This document shows, piece after piece, positions 22,278-30,482 of a stretch of DNA of 39,747 bases. A program made the translations under genes and the position numbers. The DNA is from JAWCQZ01 sp964486625 (GTDB lineage: Archaea > Halobacteriota > Syntropharchaeia > JACQPP01): assembly GCA_964486625.1 (NCBI GenBank), contig CAZANW010000009.1:1-39747 (forward strand), read 5' to 3'. Numbering within the stretch: the first letter of the stretch is position 1; every line of letters starts with the position of its first letter. Under the pieces are notes generated by a model. The model was not told the DNA's origin and ran no database searches. It saw nothing but the letters and a program-made list of their open reading frames with translations.

Positions 22278-23033
22278 TCAGAGAATCTCTTCCCGGGCGT
22301 GGACCACGATGCCGTGGGGGGTAATGTCGAAGGGGTGGATTTTCTGGCTGTGCTCGGAGCCCCGCATCTTGTAAACCTCCACGGAGCGGGACCGGAAGTT
22401 CTTCCCCGGCTCCTTGGTGTTGTAGAAGAGAATCACCCCGTCCACCAGGAAGGACTCGGGGAGGGCCCGGCTCTCCTCGGCCCACTCGGAGGTCACCAGG
22501 GCCGTCATGCCCAGGGCCTCCAGGGTGGCGGCCAGGCGGAGCGCCTCGGTCCGGGCCTTGGCCGGGTCGGCGTAGATGTAGGAGAGGGAGGACCAGGAGT
22601 CCACGACGGCCCGGACGGCGCCGATCTCCTCCTGGATGCGGACCAGGTCGTTGAGGATGGCGTCCATGTCGAGCCCCCGGACCTCCACGTATTTCTCGGT
22701 GGAGGGCATCCCGACCCGGGTCGAGGTCCCGTCGAGGAACGCAATCTTGTTCTTCAGCTCCAGCGCCTCGAAGTCCCACCCGAACCTCTTCGCGTTGCGC
22801 CGGATGCGGCCGGGGCGCTCCTCGGTGGCGATGAAGATGCCGGGCTCGTCGAACTTCGTGGCGCCGTTGTAGAGGAACTGGAGGGCGAAGATGGTCTTGC
22901 CGCACCCCGCGGCCCCGGCCGACAGGTAGGTGTGGTCCCGGAGGAGCCCGCCGCCGCAGAGGTCGTCGAACCCCTCCACACCCGTTCGGGCGCGCTCGGA
23001 TTCGCGGCCGTCGCCCTCCTCCTCGCGGATCAT
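22278..23033 (-). CDS. KaiC-like RecA-fold ATPase (single domain)
   Basis: A 251-residue protein with one KaiC domain. TGVEGFDDLCGGGLLRD precedes Walker A GAAGCGKT (40-47). The catalytic Glu pair is in IATEERPGRI (E71/E72), and Walker B is VVDSWSSL (143-150). The end has SRSVEVYKMRGSEHSQKIHPF, typical of archaeal KaiC-like proteins. These differ from clock KaiC by having one domain and are thought to be signalling ATPases. A charged N terminus of 16 residues precedes the fold. A TATA-like element 29 bp upstream and divergence from psmB across 99 bp suggest independent control. Confidence 0.9.
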   Translation of the reverse strand: MIREEEGDGRESERARTGVEGFDDLCGGGLLRDHTYLSAGAAGCGKTIFALQFLYNGATKFDEPGIFIATEERPGRIRRNAKRFGWDFEALELKNKIAFLDGTSTRVGMPSTEKYVEVRGLDMDAILNDLVRIQEEIGAVRAVVDSWSSLSYIYADPAKARTEALRLAATLEALGMTALVTSEWAEESRALPESFLVDGVILFYNTKEPGKNFRSRSVEVYKMRGSEHSQKIHPFDITPHGIVVHAREEIL

Positions 23034-23058
23034 GGAGTCAATTCACGGCCGCGGAGGG

Positions 23059-23065
23059 ATAATGT
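23059..23065 (-). promoter_or_regulatory. TATA-like box of the KaiC-like gene
   Basis: Minus-strand ACATTAT about 29 bp upstream of the ATG at 23033. Confidence 0.4.
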
Positions 23066-23096
23066 TTTTCGCCGACTGTCGCCGGTCGCGCAATCC

Positions 23097-23104
23097 TTAT
23101 ATAT
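23097..23104 (+). promoter_or_regulatory. TATA box of psmB
   Basis: TTATATAT centred about 33 bp upstream of the proteasome beta ATG, giving a leader of only a few bases. It probably drives psmB and perhaps aCPSF1 and the S24e and S27ae genes. Confidence 0.65.
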
Positions 23105-23132
23105 CCACCGCCCCCAACACCGGACGAGTTTT

Positions 23133-23792
23133 ATGGAAGTCGTTCCTCCCGACCTGGAGAGCCTGAAGCGCCAGCTCTACCACGGGACCACCACCGTGGG
23201 CCTCGTCTGCAAGGACGGCGTGGTCCTGGCGAGCGAGAAGCGGGCCACCATGGGCAACTTCATCGCCTCCAAGAGCGCCAAGAAAATCTACCCGGTGGAC
23301 GACCGGATGGCCCTGACCACCGCGGGCCTCGTGGGGGACGCCCAGACCCTCGCGCGCATCGTCGCCGTGGAGGCGCGCCTCTACCGCCTCCGGAGGGGCG
23401 AGCCCATGTCGGTCCGGGCCATGTCCACCCTCCTCGCCAACATCCTGAACGGCAACCGCTACTTCCCCTACTACGTCCAGCTCCTGGCCGGGGGCGTGGA
23501 CGCCACGGGCCCGGCCGTCTACTCCATCGACGCCGTCGGCGGGCAACTGGACGAGAAGACGATTGTCTCCACTGGGAGCGGGAGCCCCATCGCCTACGGC
23601 GTCCTCGAGGAGCACTTCAAGAAGGAGATGAGCCTCGACGAGGGGGTCTCCCTCGCCGTCCAGGCCCTCCACGCCGCCATGAAGCGGGACTCCGCCTCCG
23701 GGGAGGGCATCGAGGTCGTCAAAATCACCTCCGGGGCCGTCGAGCACGTCCCCGAAGAGTCCATCAAGCGCGTCCGGGACCGCCTCTCCTAG
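23133..23792 (+). CDS. psmB: Proteasome subunit beta
   Basis: A 219-residue precursor of the 20S proteasome catalytic subunit. The 18-residue propeptide ends in YHG, and cleavage exposes Thr19 as mature Thr1 (TTTVGLVCKDGVVLASEKR). Relative to Thr1, Glu17 and Lys33 complete the active site, the same Glu17-Lys33 arrangement as in Thermoplasma. Other family blocks include TTAGLVGDAQTLARIV, YYVQLLAGGVD, STGSGSPIAYGVLE and DEGVSLAVQALHAAMKRDSA. Length is normal. Many upstream in-frame codons exist, but the ATG at 23133 gives the canonical propeptide. aCPSF1 follows 49 bp downstream, a conserved archaeal arrangement. Confidence 0.97.
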   Translation: MEVVPPDLESLKRQLYHGTTTVGLVCKDGVVLASEKRATMGNFIASKSAKKIYPVDDRMALTTAGLVGDAQTLARIVAVEARLYRLRRGEPMSVRAMSTLLANILNGNRYFPYYVQLLAGGVDATGPAVYSIDAVGGQLDEKTIVSTGSGSPIAYGVLEEHFKKEMSLDEGVSLAVQALHAAMKRDSASGEGIEVVKITSGAVEHVPEESIKRVRDRLS

Positions 23793-23841
23793 AGGGCCGG
23801 ACCTCCGCGCGGCGAGCGGCGCCCGCCGGTTTCCCACTCCC

Positions 23842-25734
23842 ATGGCATCGGAAGTCATCGCCCAACTGCGGCAGGAGGTCCAGCGGAGGCTCCCGAAGGA
23901 GATTCCCGTCAGCGCGGTCCAGTTCGAGGGGCCCGTCCTGGTCATCTACACCCCGGAGTCCCGCCGCCTCGCCGAGAACAACGAATTGGTCCGGACCCTC
24001 GCCCGCGAACTGAGGAAGCGCATCGCCATCCGGCCCGACCCCAAGAGCCTCACGCCCCCCGAGGCCGCCGAGAAGACGCTCCGGGAAATTGTCCCGCCCG
24101 ACAGCGGCATCACCGACCTCTTCTTCAACTCGGAAACAGGCGAGGTGGTCATCGAGGCCGAGAAACCGGGGCTCGTCATCGGGCGCCAGGGCTCCACCCT
24201 CCGGGAGGTCACGAAGGCCATCGGCTGGTCCCCCAAGGTGGTCCGGACACCGCCCCTCGCCTCCTCCACGGTCCGGCAGGTCCGGGCCCTCCTGCGGAGC
24301 GTGGCCGAGGAGCGGAAGGTCCTCCTCCACCGCATCGGCCAGAAAATCCACCGCCCCTCGGCCCCCCGGGACCAGTGGGTCCGCCTGACCCCCCTGGGCG
24401 GGGGGCGGGAGGTGGGACGGAACGCCTACCTGCTCTCCACCCCCGAGTCCCGCGTCCTGGTGGACTGCGGCATCAGCGCGGGCTCCGACAAGGACGCGAC
24501 CCCCTACCTCTACGTCCCCGAAGCCTCGCCCCTCACGCAACTGGACGCCGTGGTCCTGACCCACGCCCACCTCGACCACTGCGGCCTCGTCCCCTACCTC
24601 TACAAGTTCGGCTACGACGGCCCCGTCTACTGCACCCCCCCGACGCGGGACCTCATGGCCCTCCTGACCCTCGACTTCCTCGAGGTGGCGGCCCGGGAGG
24701 GGCGGAAGGTCCCCTACGACTCGGCCGACATCCGGGAGGCCGTCAAGCACGTCATCCCCCTAGAGTTCGGCGACGTGACCGACATCGCCCCCGACATCAA
24801 GGTCACCTTCCAGAACGCGGGCCACATCCTCGGCTCCTCCGTGGTCCACTTCCACATCGGCGACGGCTCCTACAACGTGGCTTTCACCGGCGACTTCAAG
24901 TTCGAGCGTTCACTCCTTTTCGACGGCGCCTCCTTTCATTTCCCGCGCCTCGAGACCCTGGTGATGGAGGGGACCTACGGGGCCCATGATGACCTCCAGC
25001 CCACCCGGCGGCAGGCCCAGGAACGCCTCGAGTCCATCATCCAGAGGAGCCTGGCCCGGGGAGGCAAGGTCCTCATCCCCGCCTTCGCCGTGGGCCGCTC
25101 CCAGGAGGTCATGCTGGTCCTGGAGGACTCCCTGCGGAGGAAGCGCATCCCCGAGGTCCCCATTTACCTCGACGGAATGATTTCCGAGGCCACCGCCATC
25201 CACACCACCTACCCGGAATACCTGAACAGCGACCTCCGGGACCGCATCTTCCACCAGGGCCACAACCCCTTCCTGTCGGACCTCTTCATCCAGGTGGACG
25301 GCCCCGCCAAGCGGGCCGAGATCGGCGAGAAGGGCCAGGCCATCATCCTCGCCACCTCCGGCATGATGAACGGCGGCCCGGTGATGGAGCACTTCCGGAA
25401 CCTCGCCCCCGGCGACAAGAACACCCTCGTCTTCGTCGGCTACCAGGCCGAGGGGACCATGGGGCGTCGCATCCAGAAGGGGTGGAACGAGGTCCAGCGG
25501 GAGGGGGAGACCATCAAGGTCGGCCTCCAGGTGGAGACCGTGGACGGCTTCTCGGGCCACAGCGACCGGGAGGAGCTGGTGGAGTATGTCCACCGCTGCT
25601 CGCCCCGGCCCGAGCGGGTCATCACCTGCCACGGGGACGGCTCCAAGTGCATCGAACTCGCCAGCTTTATCTACAAGCAATTCCGCATCGAAACCCGCAG
25701 TCCCATGAACCTCGAAACCGTGAGGCTCGCGTGA
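23842..25734 (+). CDS. aCPSF1 (FttA) beta-CASP ribonuclease, KH-MBL-beta-CASP
   Basis: A 630-residue archaeal transcription-termination and RNA 3'-end processing nuclease. Two N-terminal KH domains span about 1-150; the second has LVIGRQGSTL at 111-120. The metallo-beta-lactamase domain starts near 180 with the zinc motif THAHLDHCGL (240-249). The beta-CASP domain contains VLIPAFAVGRSQEVM and ATSGMMNGGP. The C-terminal MBL return has VDGFSGHSDREEL and ITCHGDGSKC. Length and order match the archaeal-wide family. It cleaves nascent RNA after U-rich tracts. Its stop overlaps the S24e GTG start, linking it translationally to ribosomal protein genes. Confidence 0.96.
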   Translation: MASEVIAQLRQEVQRRLPKEIPVSAVQFEGPVLVIYTPESRRLAENNELVRTLARELRKRIAIRPDPKSLTPPEAAEKTLREIVPPDSGITDLFFNSETGEVVIEAEKPGLVIGRQGSTLREVTKAIGWSPKVVRTPPLASSTVRQVRALLRSVAEERKVLLHRIGQKIHRPSAPRDQWVRLTPLGGGREVGRNAYLLSTPESRVLVDCGISAGSDKDATPYLYVPEASPLTQLDAVVLTHAHLDHCGLVPYLYKFGYDGPVYCTPPTRDLMALLTLDFLEVAAREGRKVPYDSADIREAVKHVIPLEFGDVTDIAPDIKVTFQNAGHILGSSVVHFHIGDGSYNVAFTGDFKFERSLLFDGASFHFPRLETLVMEGTYGAHDDLQPTRRQAQERLESIIQRSLARGGKVLIPAFAVGRSQEVMLVLEDSLRRKRIPEVPIYLDGMISEATAIHTTYPEYLNSDLRDRIFHQGHNPFLSDLFIQVDGPAKRAEIGEKGQAIILATSGMMNGGPVMEHFRNLAPGDKNTLVFVGYQAEGTMGRRIQKGWNEVQREGETIKVGLQVETVDGFSGHSDREELVEYVHRCSPRPERVITCHGDGSKCIELASFIYKQFRIETRSPMNLETVRLA

Positions 25735-26213
25735 GCCCCGATCCGGCCCCGGCGGAGAAGCCCGCCGCCCCCGCGCAGGGCGCGAATGCGGCCCCGCCGT
25801 CGGTCACCCTCCTGGAGCGGAGGCCGAATCCCCTCCTGGAGCGGGAGGAGGTGGCCTTCCGCCTCGACTTCGCGGGCCCCATGGTCCCGCGGGCCGACGC
25901 CCTGTTGGCCCTCTCCGGCTCCCTGCAGGTCCCGTCGGAGCGGGTGGCCATCCGGAGCCTCCGGGTCGCCTACGGCAGGCCCGGAGCGACCGGCCTCGCC
26001 CGCGTCTATGCGACGCCCGAAGCCCTGAAGCGGGTCGAGGCCCCCCACATCCTGCGCCGGATGAGCGGGGAGAAGAAGGAGAAGCCCGCCCCCGCGGAGA
26101 AGAAGGAGGCTCCGAAGAAGGAGGAGGCGAAGAAGCCGGAAGCGAAGCCCGCGGAAAAGCCCGCCGCCCCCGCGAAGAGCGCGGAGGCGGCCTCCAAGGG
26201 CGAGAAGAAGTAG
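25731..26213 (+). CDS. rps24e: Ribosomal protein S24e with charged N- and C-terminal tails
   Basis: A 160-residue protein; the S24e core is about residues 24-111. The core begins SVTLLERRPNPLLEREEVAF and ends ARVYATPEALKRVEAPHILRR. Usual archaeal S24e is near 100 residues, so this one carries about 23 extra N-terminal and 49 extra C-terminal residues. Both tails are rich in Ala, Lys, Glu and Pro. The same motif PAEKPAAPA occurs at residues 7-15 and 140-148, from a 24-bp near-identical direct repeat. The GTG at 25731 overlaps the aCPSF1 stop. S27ae follows immediately. Confidence 0.9.
   Translation: MSPDPAPAEKPAAPAQGANAAPPSVTLLERRPNPLLEREEVAFRLDFAGPMVPRADALLALSGSLQVPSERVAIRSLRVAYGRPGATGLARVYATPEALKRVEAPHILRRMSGEKKEKPAPAEKKEAPKKEEAKKPEAKPAEKPAAPAKSAEAASKGEKK
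25752..25775 (+). repeat. 24-bp direct repeat, copy 1, in the S24e N-terminal tail
   Basis: Matches 26151-26174 at 23 of 24 positions, in frame, encoding AEKPAAPA in the N-terminal tail. Confidence 0.75.
26151..26174 (+). repeat. 24-bp direct repeat, copy 2, in the S24e C-terminal tail
   Basis: Matches 25752-25775 with one mismatch and encodes the same AEKPAAPA segment in the C-terminal tail. Confidence 0.75.
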
Positions 26214-26390
26214 ATGGGCGAGAAGCAGGAGAAGGAACGTCGCGTCGCCCGGGCCTACAAGGTCGAGGGGGGCAAGGTCAAGCGCGCGCGGGACAACTGC
26301 CCCCGCTGCGGCCCTGGGGTCCTCATGGCGCTCCACGAGGGGCGCAAGGCGTGCGGCAGGTGCGGATACACGGAGTATCCCCGCGCGTGA
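26214..26390 (+). CDS. rps27ae: Ribosomal protein S27ae (zinc ribbon)
   Basis: A 58-residue protein starting at the ATG immediately after the S24e stop. The core has the four zinc-binding Cys of S27ae, CPRC at residues 29-32 and CGRC at 47-50, separated by GPGVLMALHEGRKA, and ends GYTEYPRA. The N terminus is strongly basic (KQEKERRVARAYKVEGGK). Archaeal S27ae is usually 50-60 residues and usually follows S24e, as here. It is the last gene before the 66-bp gap leading to the DUF58 gene. Confidence 0.95.
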   Translation: MGEKQEKERRVARAYKVEGGKVKRARDNCPRCGPGVLMALHEGRKACGRCGYTEYPRA

Positions 26391-26421
26391 TGTTTTCGAT
26401 TTCGCACTTTAGGCGCTAACC

Positions 26422-26431
26422 AAATAATTAA
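26422..26431 (+). promoter_or_regulatory. TATA box of the DUF58 gene
   Basis: AAATAATTAA about 28 bp before the ATG at 26457, in an AT-rich patch after S27ae. It implies a separate leaderless transcript. Confidence 0.6.
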
Positions 26432-26456
26432 ACGTTCAAAGGCATCTGGTAACACC

Positions 26457-28298
26457 ATGGGAGGGTCCGTTTGGAGGGGGCTCTTTGCCGTCGCGGTTTG
26501 CGGGCTGCTCTTGGCCCCGGCCGCCGCGCAGCAGGGCCCCGCGGCGGATGGCTTTGCCCGCGCCCAAGACGAGAAGACCTACTACCGGCGCGTCATGATG
26601 GGGGAAGCCCTGAAAGTGCTTGGCCAGACCCTCATCTCCACGGGCGATGCCATCGCAAACGGGTCGAACGAGAGCCTCCTCCCCGCTTTCGAGCGGGAGG
26701 GGCGGGGAGGTTCCGGCCTCGGCTGGTACATCGTGCAGAAAGGGGTGGGCGACGGCTCCACGCTCCTCGCCACCGTCTCGGGGGCCGATGGCCGCCCCGT
26801 CCCGCTTTGGCCCTTTCCGGTGGCCTCCGCTCCCCTCTTCGTCTTCGCCGCCATCTGGCTCCGCCGGCGCACCTTCCCCTCCGTCCAGCTCAGCGGCCGG
26901 CTCTACGACGTGGCCGCCGCCCGCGGGCCCGCGCCCCCGCTCCTCCAGCCCCTCCTCCGGCTGGTGGCGATGGTGGGGCTCTCGGCCGCCCTCGTGGCGA
27001 CCCGCTGGCTCGACCCCCTGCTGCTCGCCTCCACCCTCCTGCTCCTCGGGTCCCTCGCCTTCACCCTCCGCCACCCCGCCGTGGCCCTCTGGGCCGAGGG
27101 GTTCGCGGGCCGCCTCCTCCGCCACCGCTCCATCGCCCTGCTGGCGGCGGCGCTCTCCGGGGTCCCGGGACGGAGGTGGGTCACGACCGGGGCGATGGGG
27201 CTCGCCTCGGCCGTCCTGGTCCTCGCCCTCGCTGGAGTCCTGGGCGACGAGAACAAGCTTCCGCTGACCGCCGCGGCCCTCCTGATTCTCTCGCTCCTCA
27301 CCCTCTGGGAGGTTCTTCCCCGCCGGAGCGCCGGCGGCGTGGACTGGGAGTCGGTCCTCGGTCGGACCCTGGGCCTCACGGTGGTCCAGCTCTCCGCGCG
27401 CCCGGCGGCGGCTCCGGGCTCCGGCCGGACCTCCCCCCTCTCCGGCTCCTTCGACACGGCGGTCCCCCGCCTCGCCCTCGGGGCCCCGGATGCGCTCTCG
27501 CTGCTCCCCGGGGGCCACGACCCGGAGGACCGGCGGGAGTATGTTTCCGGGGACGACCTCCGGGCCGTCGACTGGCGGGCCACCGCCCGGACTGGGAAGA
27601 TGATGACCAAACTCTCCGCGCCCGAGACCGAGGCCTCCCTGTGGCTCTTCGTGGACTGCTCGGCCAGCACCCAGTCGGGCCTCCACGGGGAGAAGCGCGA
27701 CCACATCGCCCGGCTGGTCTCCCTCCTCGCCCGGTCCGCCTCGATGGGGGACGACCGGTTCGGCCTCGCCCTCTTCACCACCGGCCTCGAAATGGTCCTC
27801 CCACCCCACGCGGGCCGGGGCCAGTCGGCGCGCGTGGCGGCCGCCCTCGCGGCCCACGCGCCGCGGGAGCCGGGCACCGACCTCCCCCGCGCCTTGGAGG
27901 GGCTGGGCCGCCACATCCGCGGCCCCTCCACCATCCTTCTCGTTTCCGACTTCACCGAAGAGCCTCCGGCGGAGTTCGCGAAGGCGGTGAAGGCGCTCCG
28001 GAGCCGCGGCCAGAAGGTCATGGCGGTGCGGGTGGTCGACCCGCTCGACACCACTCTGCCCGACCTGGGGGTTGCCTGCATCGAAAATCCGGAGACCGGG
28101 GCCGCGAAACTGGTGAACACCTCCGACCCCGGCCTCCACCGCGCCTACCGGGCGGCCGCCCGGGACCTGGAGGCGGAACTGCGCCGCGCGCTCGGCGAAC
28201 TCGGGGTCCCCCTCATCGAAGTGCGGACCACCGAACCGCCCCGGAAACTCCTGGAACGCATGGCCCGCATCCCGTCCCCCGCGGCCCGCGCCTCCTGA
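26457..28298 (+). CDS. DUF58 domain membrane protein with secretion signal
   Basis: A 613-residue membrane protein. A signal-like hydrophobic start (residues 8-24, ending PAAAQ) precedes an extracytoplasmic segment of about 90 residues. Hydrophobic segments follow near 120-135, 164-182, 185-203, 243-262 and 268-286. The cytoplasmic DUF58/vWA-like domain begins near 350 with GDDLRAVDWRATARTGK and MIDAS residues D400, S402 and S404 (FVDCSAST). Later STILLVSDFTEE matches the family. DUF58 proteins usually act with MoxR ATPases; none is adjacent. The extra secreted N-terminal domain is unusual. Function is unknown. Confidence 0.8.
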   Translation: MGGSVWRGLFAVAVCGLLLAPAAAQQGPAADGFARAQDEKTYYRRVMMGEALKVLGQTLISTGDAIANGSNESLLPAFEREGRGGSGLGWYIVQKGVGDGSTLLATVSGADGRPVPLWPFPVASAPLFVFAAIWLRRRTFPSVQLSGRLYDVAAARGPAPPLLQPLLRLVAMVGLSAALVATRWLDPLLLASTLLLLGSLAFTLRHPAVALWAEGFAGRLLRHRSIALLAAALSGVPGRRWVTTGAMGLASAVLVLALAGVLGDENKLPLTAAALLILSLLTLWEVLPRRSAGGVDWESVLGRTLGLTVVQLSARPAAAPGSGRTSPLSGSFDTAVPRLALGAPDALSLLPGGHDPEDRREYVSGDDLRAVDWRATARTGKMMTKLSAPETEASLWLFVDCSASTQSGLHGEKRDHIARLVSLLARSASMGDDRFGLALFTTGLEMVLPPHAGRGQSARVAAALAAHAPREPGTDLPRALEGLGRHIRGPSTILLVSDFTEEPPAEFAKAVKALRSRGQKVMAVRVVDPLDTTLPDLGVACIENPETGAAKLVNTSDPGLHRAYRAAARDLEAELRRALGELGVPLIEVRTTEPPRKLLERMARIPSPAARAS

Positions 28299-28343
28299 AA
28301 GATGTCGCACTGAAACGCGAGAATACCGGCGGGCGCGGCAAAA

Positions 28344-28352
28344 CTTTATAAA
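28344..28352 (+). promoter_or_regulatory. TATA box of the membrane pyrophosphatase gene
   Basis: CTTTATAAA, preceded by AAAA, about 32 bp upstream of the ATG at 28381. The predicted start falls within the adjacent inverted repeat. Confidence 0.6.
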
Positions 28353-28366
28353 GAACGTTTCTTTCA

Positions 28367-28380
28367 CGGGACCCGTCCCG
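28367..28380 (+). repeat. Inverted repeat abutting the pyrophosphatase ATG
   Basis: CGGGAC, a CC spacer, then GTCCCG, ending at the base before the start codon. It overlaps the expected transcription start and could be an operator. Such short GC palindromes arise easily in GC-rich DNA. Confidence 0.45.
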
Positions 28381-30438
28381 ATGGTCCTTCCCCTCACCCT
28401 CGCTCCCGCCGCCGGAGTCGCCGCCCTCGCCTTCGGCGGCCTCCTCGCCCTCTCGGTCCTCCGGAAGCCCGAGGGGGACGAGAAAATCCGCGAGATTTCC
28501 CGGGCCATCCGGGAGGGCTCCAGCGCCTACCTGAAACGCCAGTTCCGGACCATCGCCCTCTTCGGCATCCCCCTCGCCGCTCTCCTCGCGGTGGCGCTCG
28601 GGCCCGCCGTCGGCGCCGGATTCGCCGCCGGAGCGCTCCTCTCGGGCCTCGCCGGGGCCCTCGGCATGGCGGTCTCGGTGCGGGCGAACGTCCGGGTTGC
28701 CCACGCCGCCGCCTCGGGCCTGGAGCCCGCGCTGGCGCTCGCCTTCCGGGGGGGCGCGGTCACCGGCATGGTGGTGGCGGGCCTCGCCCTCCTCGGGGTC
28801 TCCCTCTTCTACATCGCGAACTTGGCGGTGGGCCTCCCCGACCCCGTGACCCCCATCGTCGGGTTCGCCTTCGGCGCCTCCCTGATGAGCCTCTTCGCCC
28901 GCATCGGCGGCGGCATCTACACCAAGTCGGCCGACGTGGGGGCCGACCTCGTCGGGAAGGTGGAGGCGGGCATCCCGGAGGACGACCCGAGGAACCCGGC
29001 GGTGATTGCGGACAACGTCGGGGACAACGTGGGGGACTGCGCGGGCATGGGGGCCGACCTCTTCGAGACCTTCGCGGTGAGCGCCATCGGGGCGATGCTC
29101 CTGGGCTATCTCACCTTCGGGTCCCTCGGAGCGGGGCGCCTCGCCACCACCGTGGCCTATCCCCTCTTCCTGGGGGCCGCGGGCATCTTCGCGAGCATCG
29201 TCGGGACCTTCTTCGTCCGCCTGGGCTCCAGGGGCTCCATCATGGGGGCCCTTTACGCGGGCCTCGGGGTCACCGGCCTCCTCGCGGCGCTCCTCTTCTA
29301 CGGGGTCACCCAGGCCGCCCTCGGTGGGGTGGCCGGCGCATCACCGAACGCCCTCTTCGGCGCCTCCCTCATCGGCCTCGGCATCGCCATCTCGATGTTC
29401 GTCATCACCGAATACTACACCTCGAAGCCCCACCGGCCGGTCCAGTCCATCGCGGAGGGCTCGAAGAGCGGCGCCGCCATCACGGTCATCACCGGCCTCG
29501 CCGTGGGGCTGGAGTCGGCGGCCCTCCCGGTGGTGGTCATCTCCATCGGCATCCTCGCCTCCTTCGGACTCGCGGGGCTCTACGGGGTGGCGGTGGCGGT
29601 GATGGCGATGCTCAGCCTCACCGGCATGGTGATTGCCCTCGACGCCTACGGCCCCATCACCGACAACGCCGGGGGCATCGCGGAGATGGGCGCTCTCCCC
29701 GCCGAGACCCGGAAGGTCACCGACGCCCTCGACGCCGTCGGCAACACCACGAAGGCGGTGACGAAGGCGTTCGCGATTGGCTCGGCGGCCCTCGCCGCGC
29801 TCACGCTCTTCGGGGCCTACATCCAGGAGTTGAAATACGTCAACCCGGTGGCCTACGGCGAACTGGAGTTCAACCTCGCGCGGCCCACCGTGGTCGCGGG
29901 CCTCCTCCTCGGGGGGATGGTCCCGTTCCTCTTCTCCTCCTCCTGCATGCGGGCGGTCGGCCGCGCCGCCTTCTCGGTGGTCGCGGAGGTCCGGCGCCAG
30001 TTCAAGGAGATTCCCGGAATCATGGAGGGGACGGCCCGGCCCGACTACGGGAGGTGCGTGGACATCGTGACCCGCTCCGCCCTCAAGGAGATGGCCTTCC
30101 CGGGGGCCCTCTCGGTCGCCGCGCCGGTCGCCGTGGGCTTCCTGGCGGGCCCCTACGCCCTGGGGGGCTTGCTCCTCGGCTCTATCGTCACCGGCGTCTT
30201 CCTCGCCCTCCTCCTCTCCACCGCGGGCGGGGCGTGGGACAACGCCAAGAAGTTCATCGAGGAGGGGCACCACGGGGGGAAGGGCTCCGACGCCCACAGG
30301 GCTGCCGTGGTCGGGGACACCGTCGGGGACCCCTGCAAGGACACGGCGGGCCCCGCCATCAACCCCCTCATCAAGGTCATGAACACCTTGGCGATCCTCA
30401 TCGCGGGCGCGGTGGCCGCCGCGGCCCTGGTGCGCTGA
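28381..30438 (+). CDS. hppA: Membrane-bound proton-pumping pyrophosphatase (K+-independent type)
   Basis: A 685-residue polytopic enzyme that hydrolyses pyrophosphate and pumps cations across the membrane. The catalytic loops include YTKSADVGADLVGK (180-193), DNVGDNVGD (211-219), DAYGPITDNAGGIAEM and VVGDTVGDPCKDTAGPA. The subclass-determining segment reads GNTTKAVTKAF, with Lys458 and Thr461 at positions where K+-dependent enzymes have Ala and Gly/Ala. A K+-independent, H+-pumping enzyme is therefore inferred. Its role would be energy recovery from biosynthetic pyrophosphate. It lies in a block separating S24e/S27ae from RpoE'/Spt4. Confidence 0.96.
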   Translation: MVLPLTLAPAAGVAALAFGGLLALSVLRKPEGDEKIREISRAIREGSSAYLKRQFRTIALFGIPLAALLAVALGPAVGAGFAAGALLSGLAGALGMAVSVRANVRVAHAAASGLEPALALAFRGGAVTGMVVAGLALLGVSLFYIANLAVGLPDPVTPIVGFAFGASLMSLFARIGGGIYTKSADVGADLVGKVEAGIPEDDPRNPAVIADNVGDNVGDCAGMGADLFETFAVSAIGAMLLGYLTFGSLGAGRLATTVAYPLFLGAAGIFASIVGTFFVRLGSRGSIMGALYAGLGVTGLLAALLFYGVTQAALGGVAGASPNALFGASLIGLGIAISMFVITEYYTSKPHRPVQSIAEGSKSGAAITVITGLAVGLESAALPVVVISIGILASFGLAGLYGVAVAVMAMLSLTGMVIALDAYGPITDNAGGIAEMGALPAETRKVTDALDAVGNTTKAVTKAFAIGSAALAALTLFGAYIQELKYVNPVAYGELEFNLARPTVVAGLLLGGMVPFLFSSSCMRAVGRAAFSVVAEVRRQFKEIPGIMEGTARPDYGRCVDIVTRSALKEMAFPGALSVAAPVAVGFLAGPYALGGLLLGSIVTGVFLALLLSTAGGAWDNAKKFIEEGHHGGKGSDAHRAAVVGDTVGDPCKDTAGPAINPLIKVMNTLAILIAGAVAAAALVR

Positions 30439-30482
30439 GATGGCGACAGCGCTTTCCCTCGGGAGGGGGTCGGACGCTTGAG

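Noticed and set aside
26214..26390. Whether S27ae was only a shadow because it is under 60 residues
   Set aside because: Rejected as shadow and kept as a gene: four zinc Cys, correct position after S24e and full family length.
26457..30438. DUF58 plus pyrophosphatase as a new mobile island
   Set aside because: Base composition and codon style match the surroundings and no repeats, integrase or att sites flank the block.
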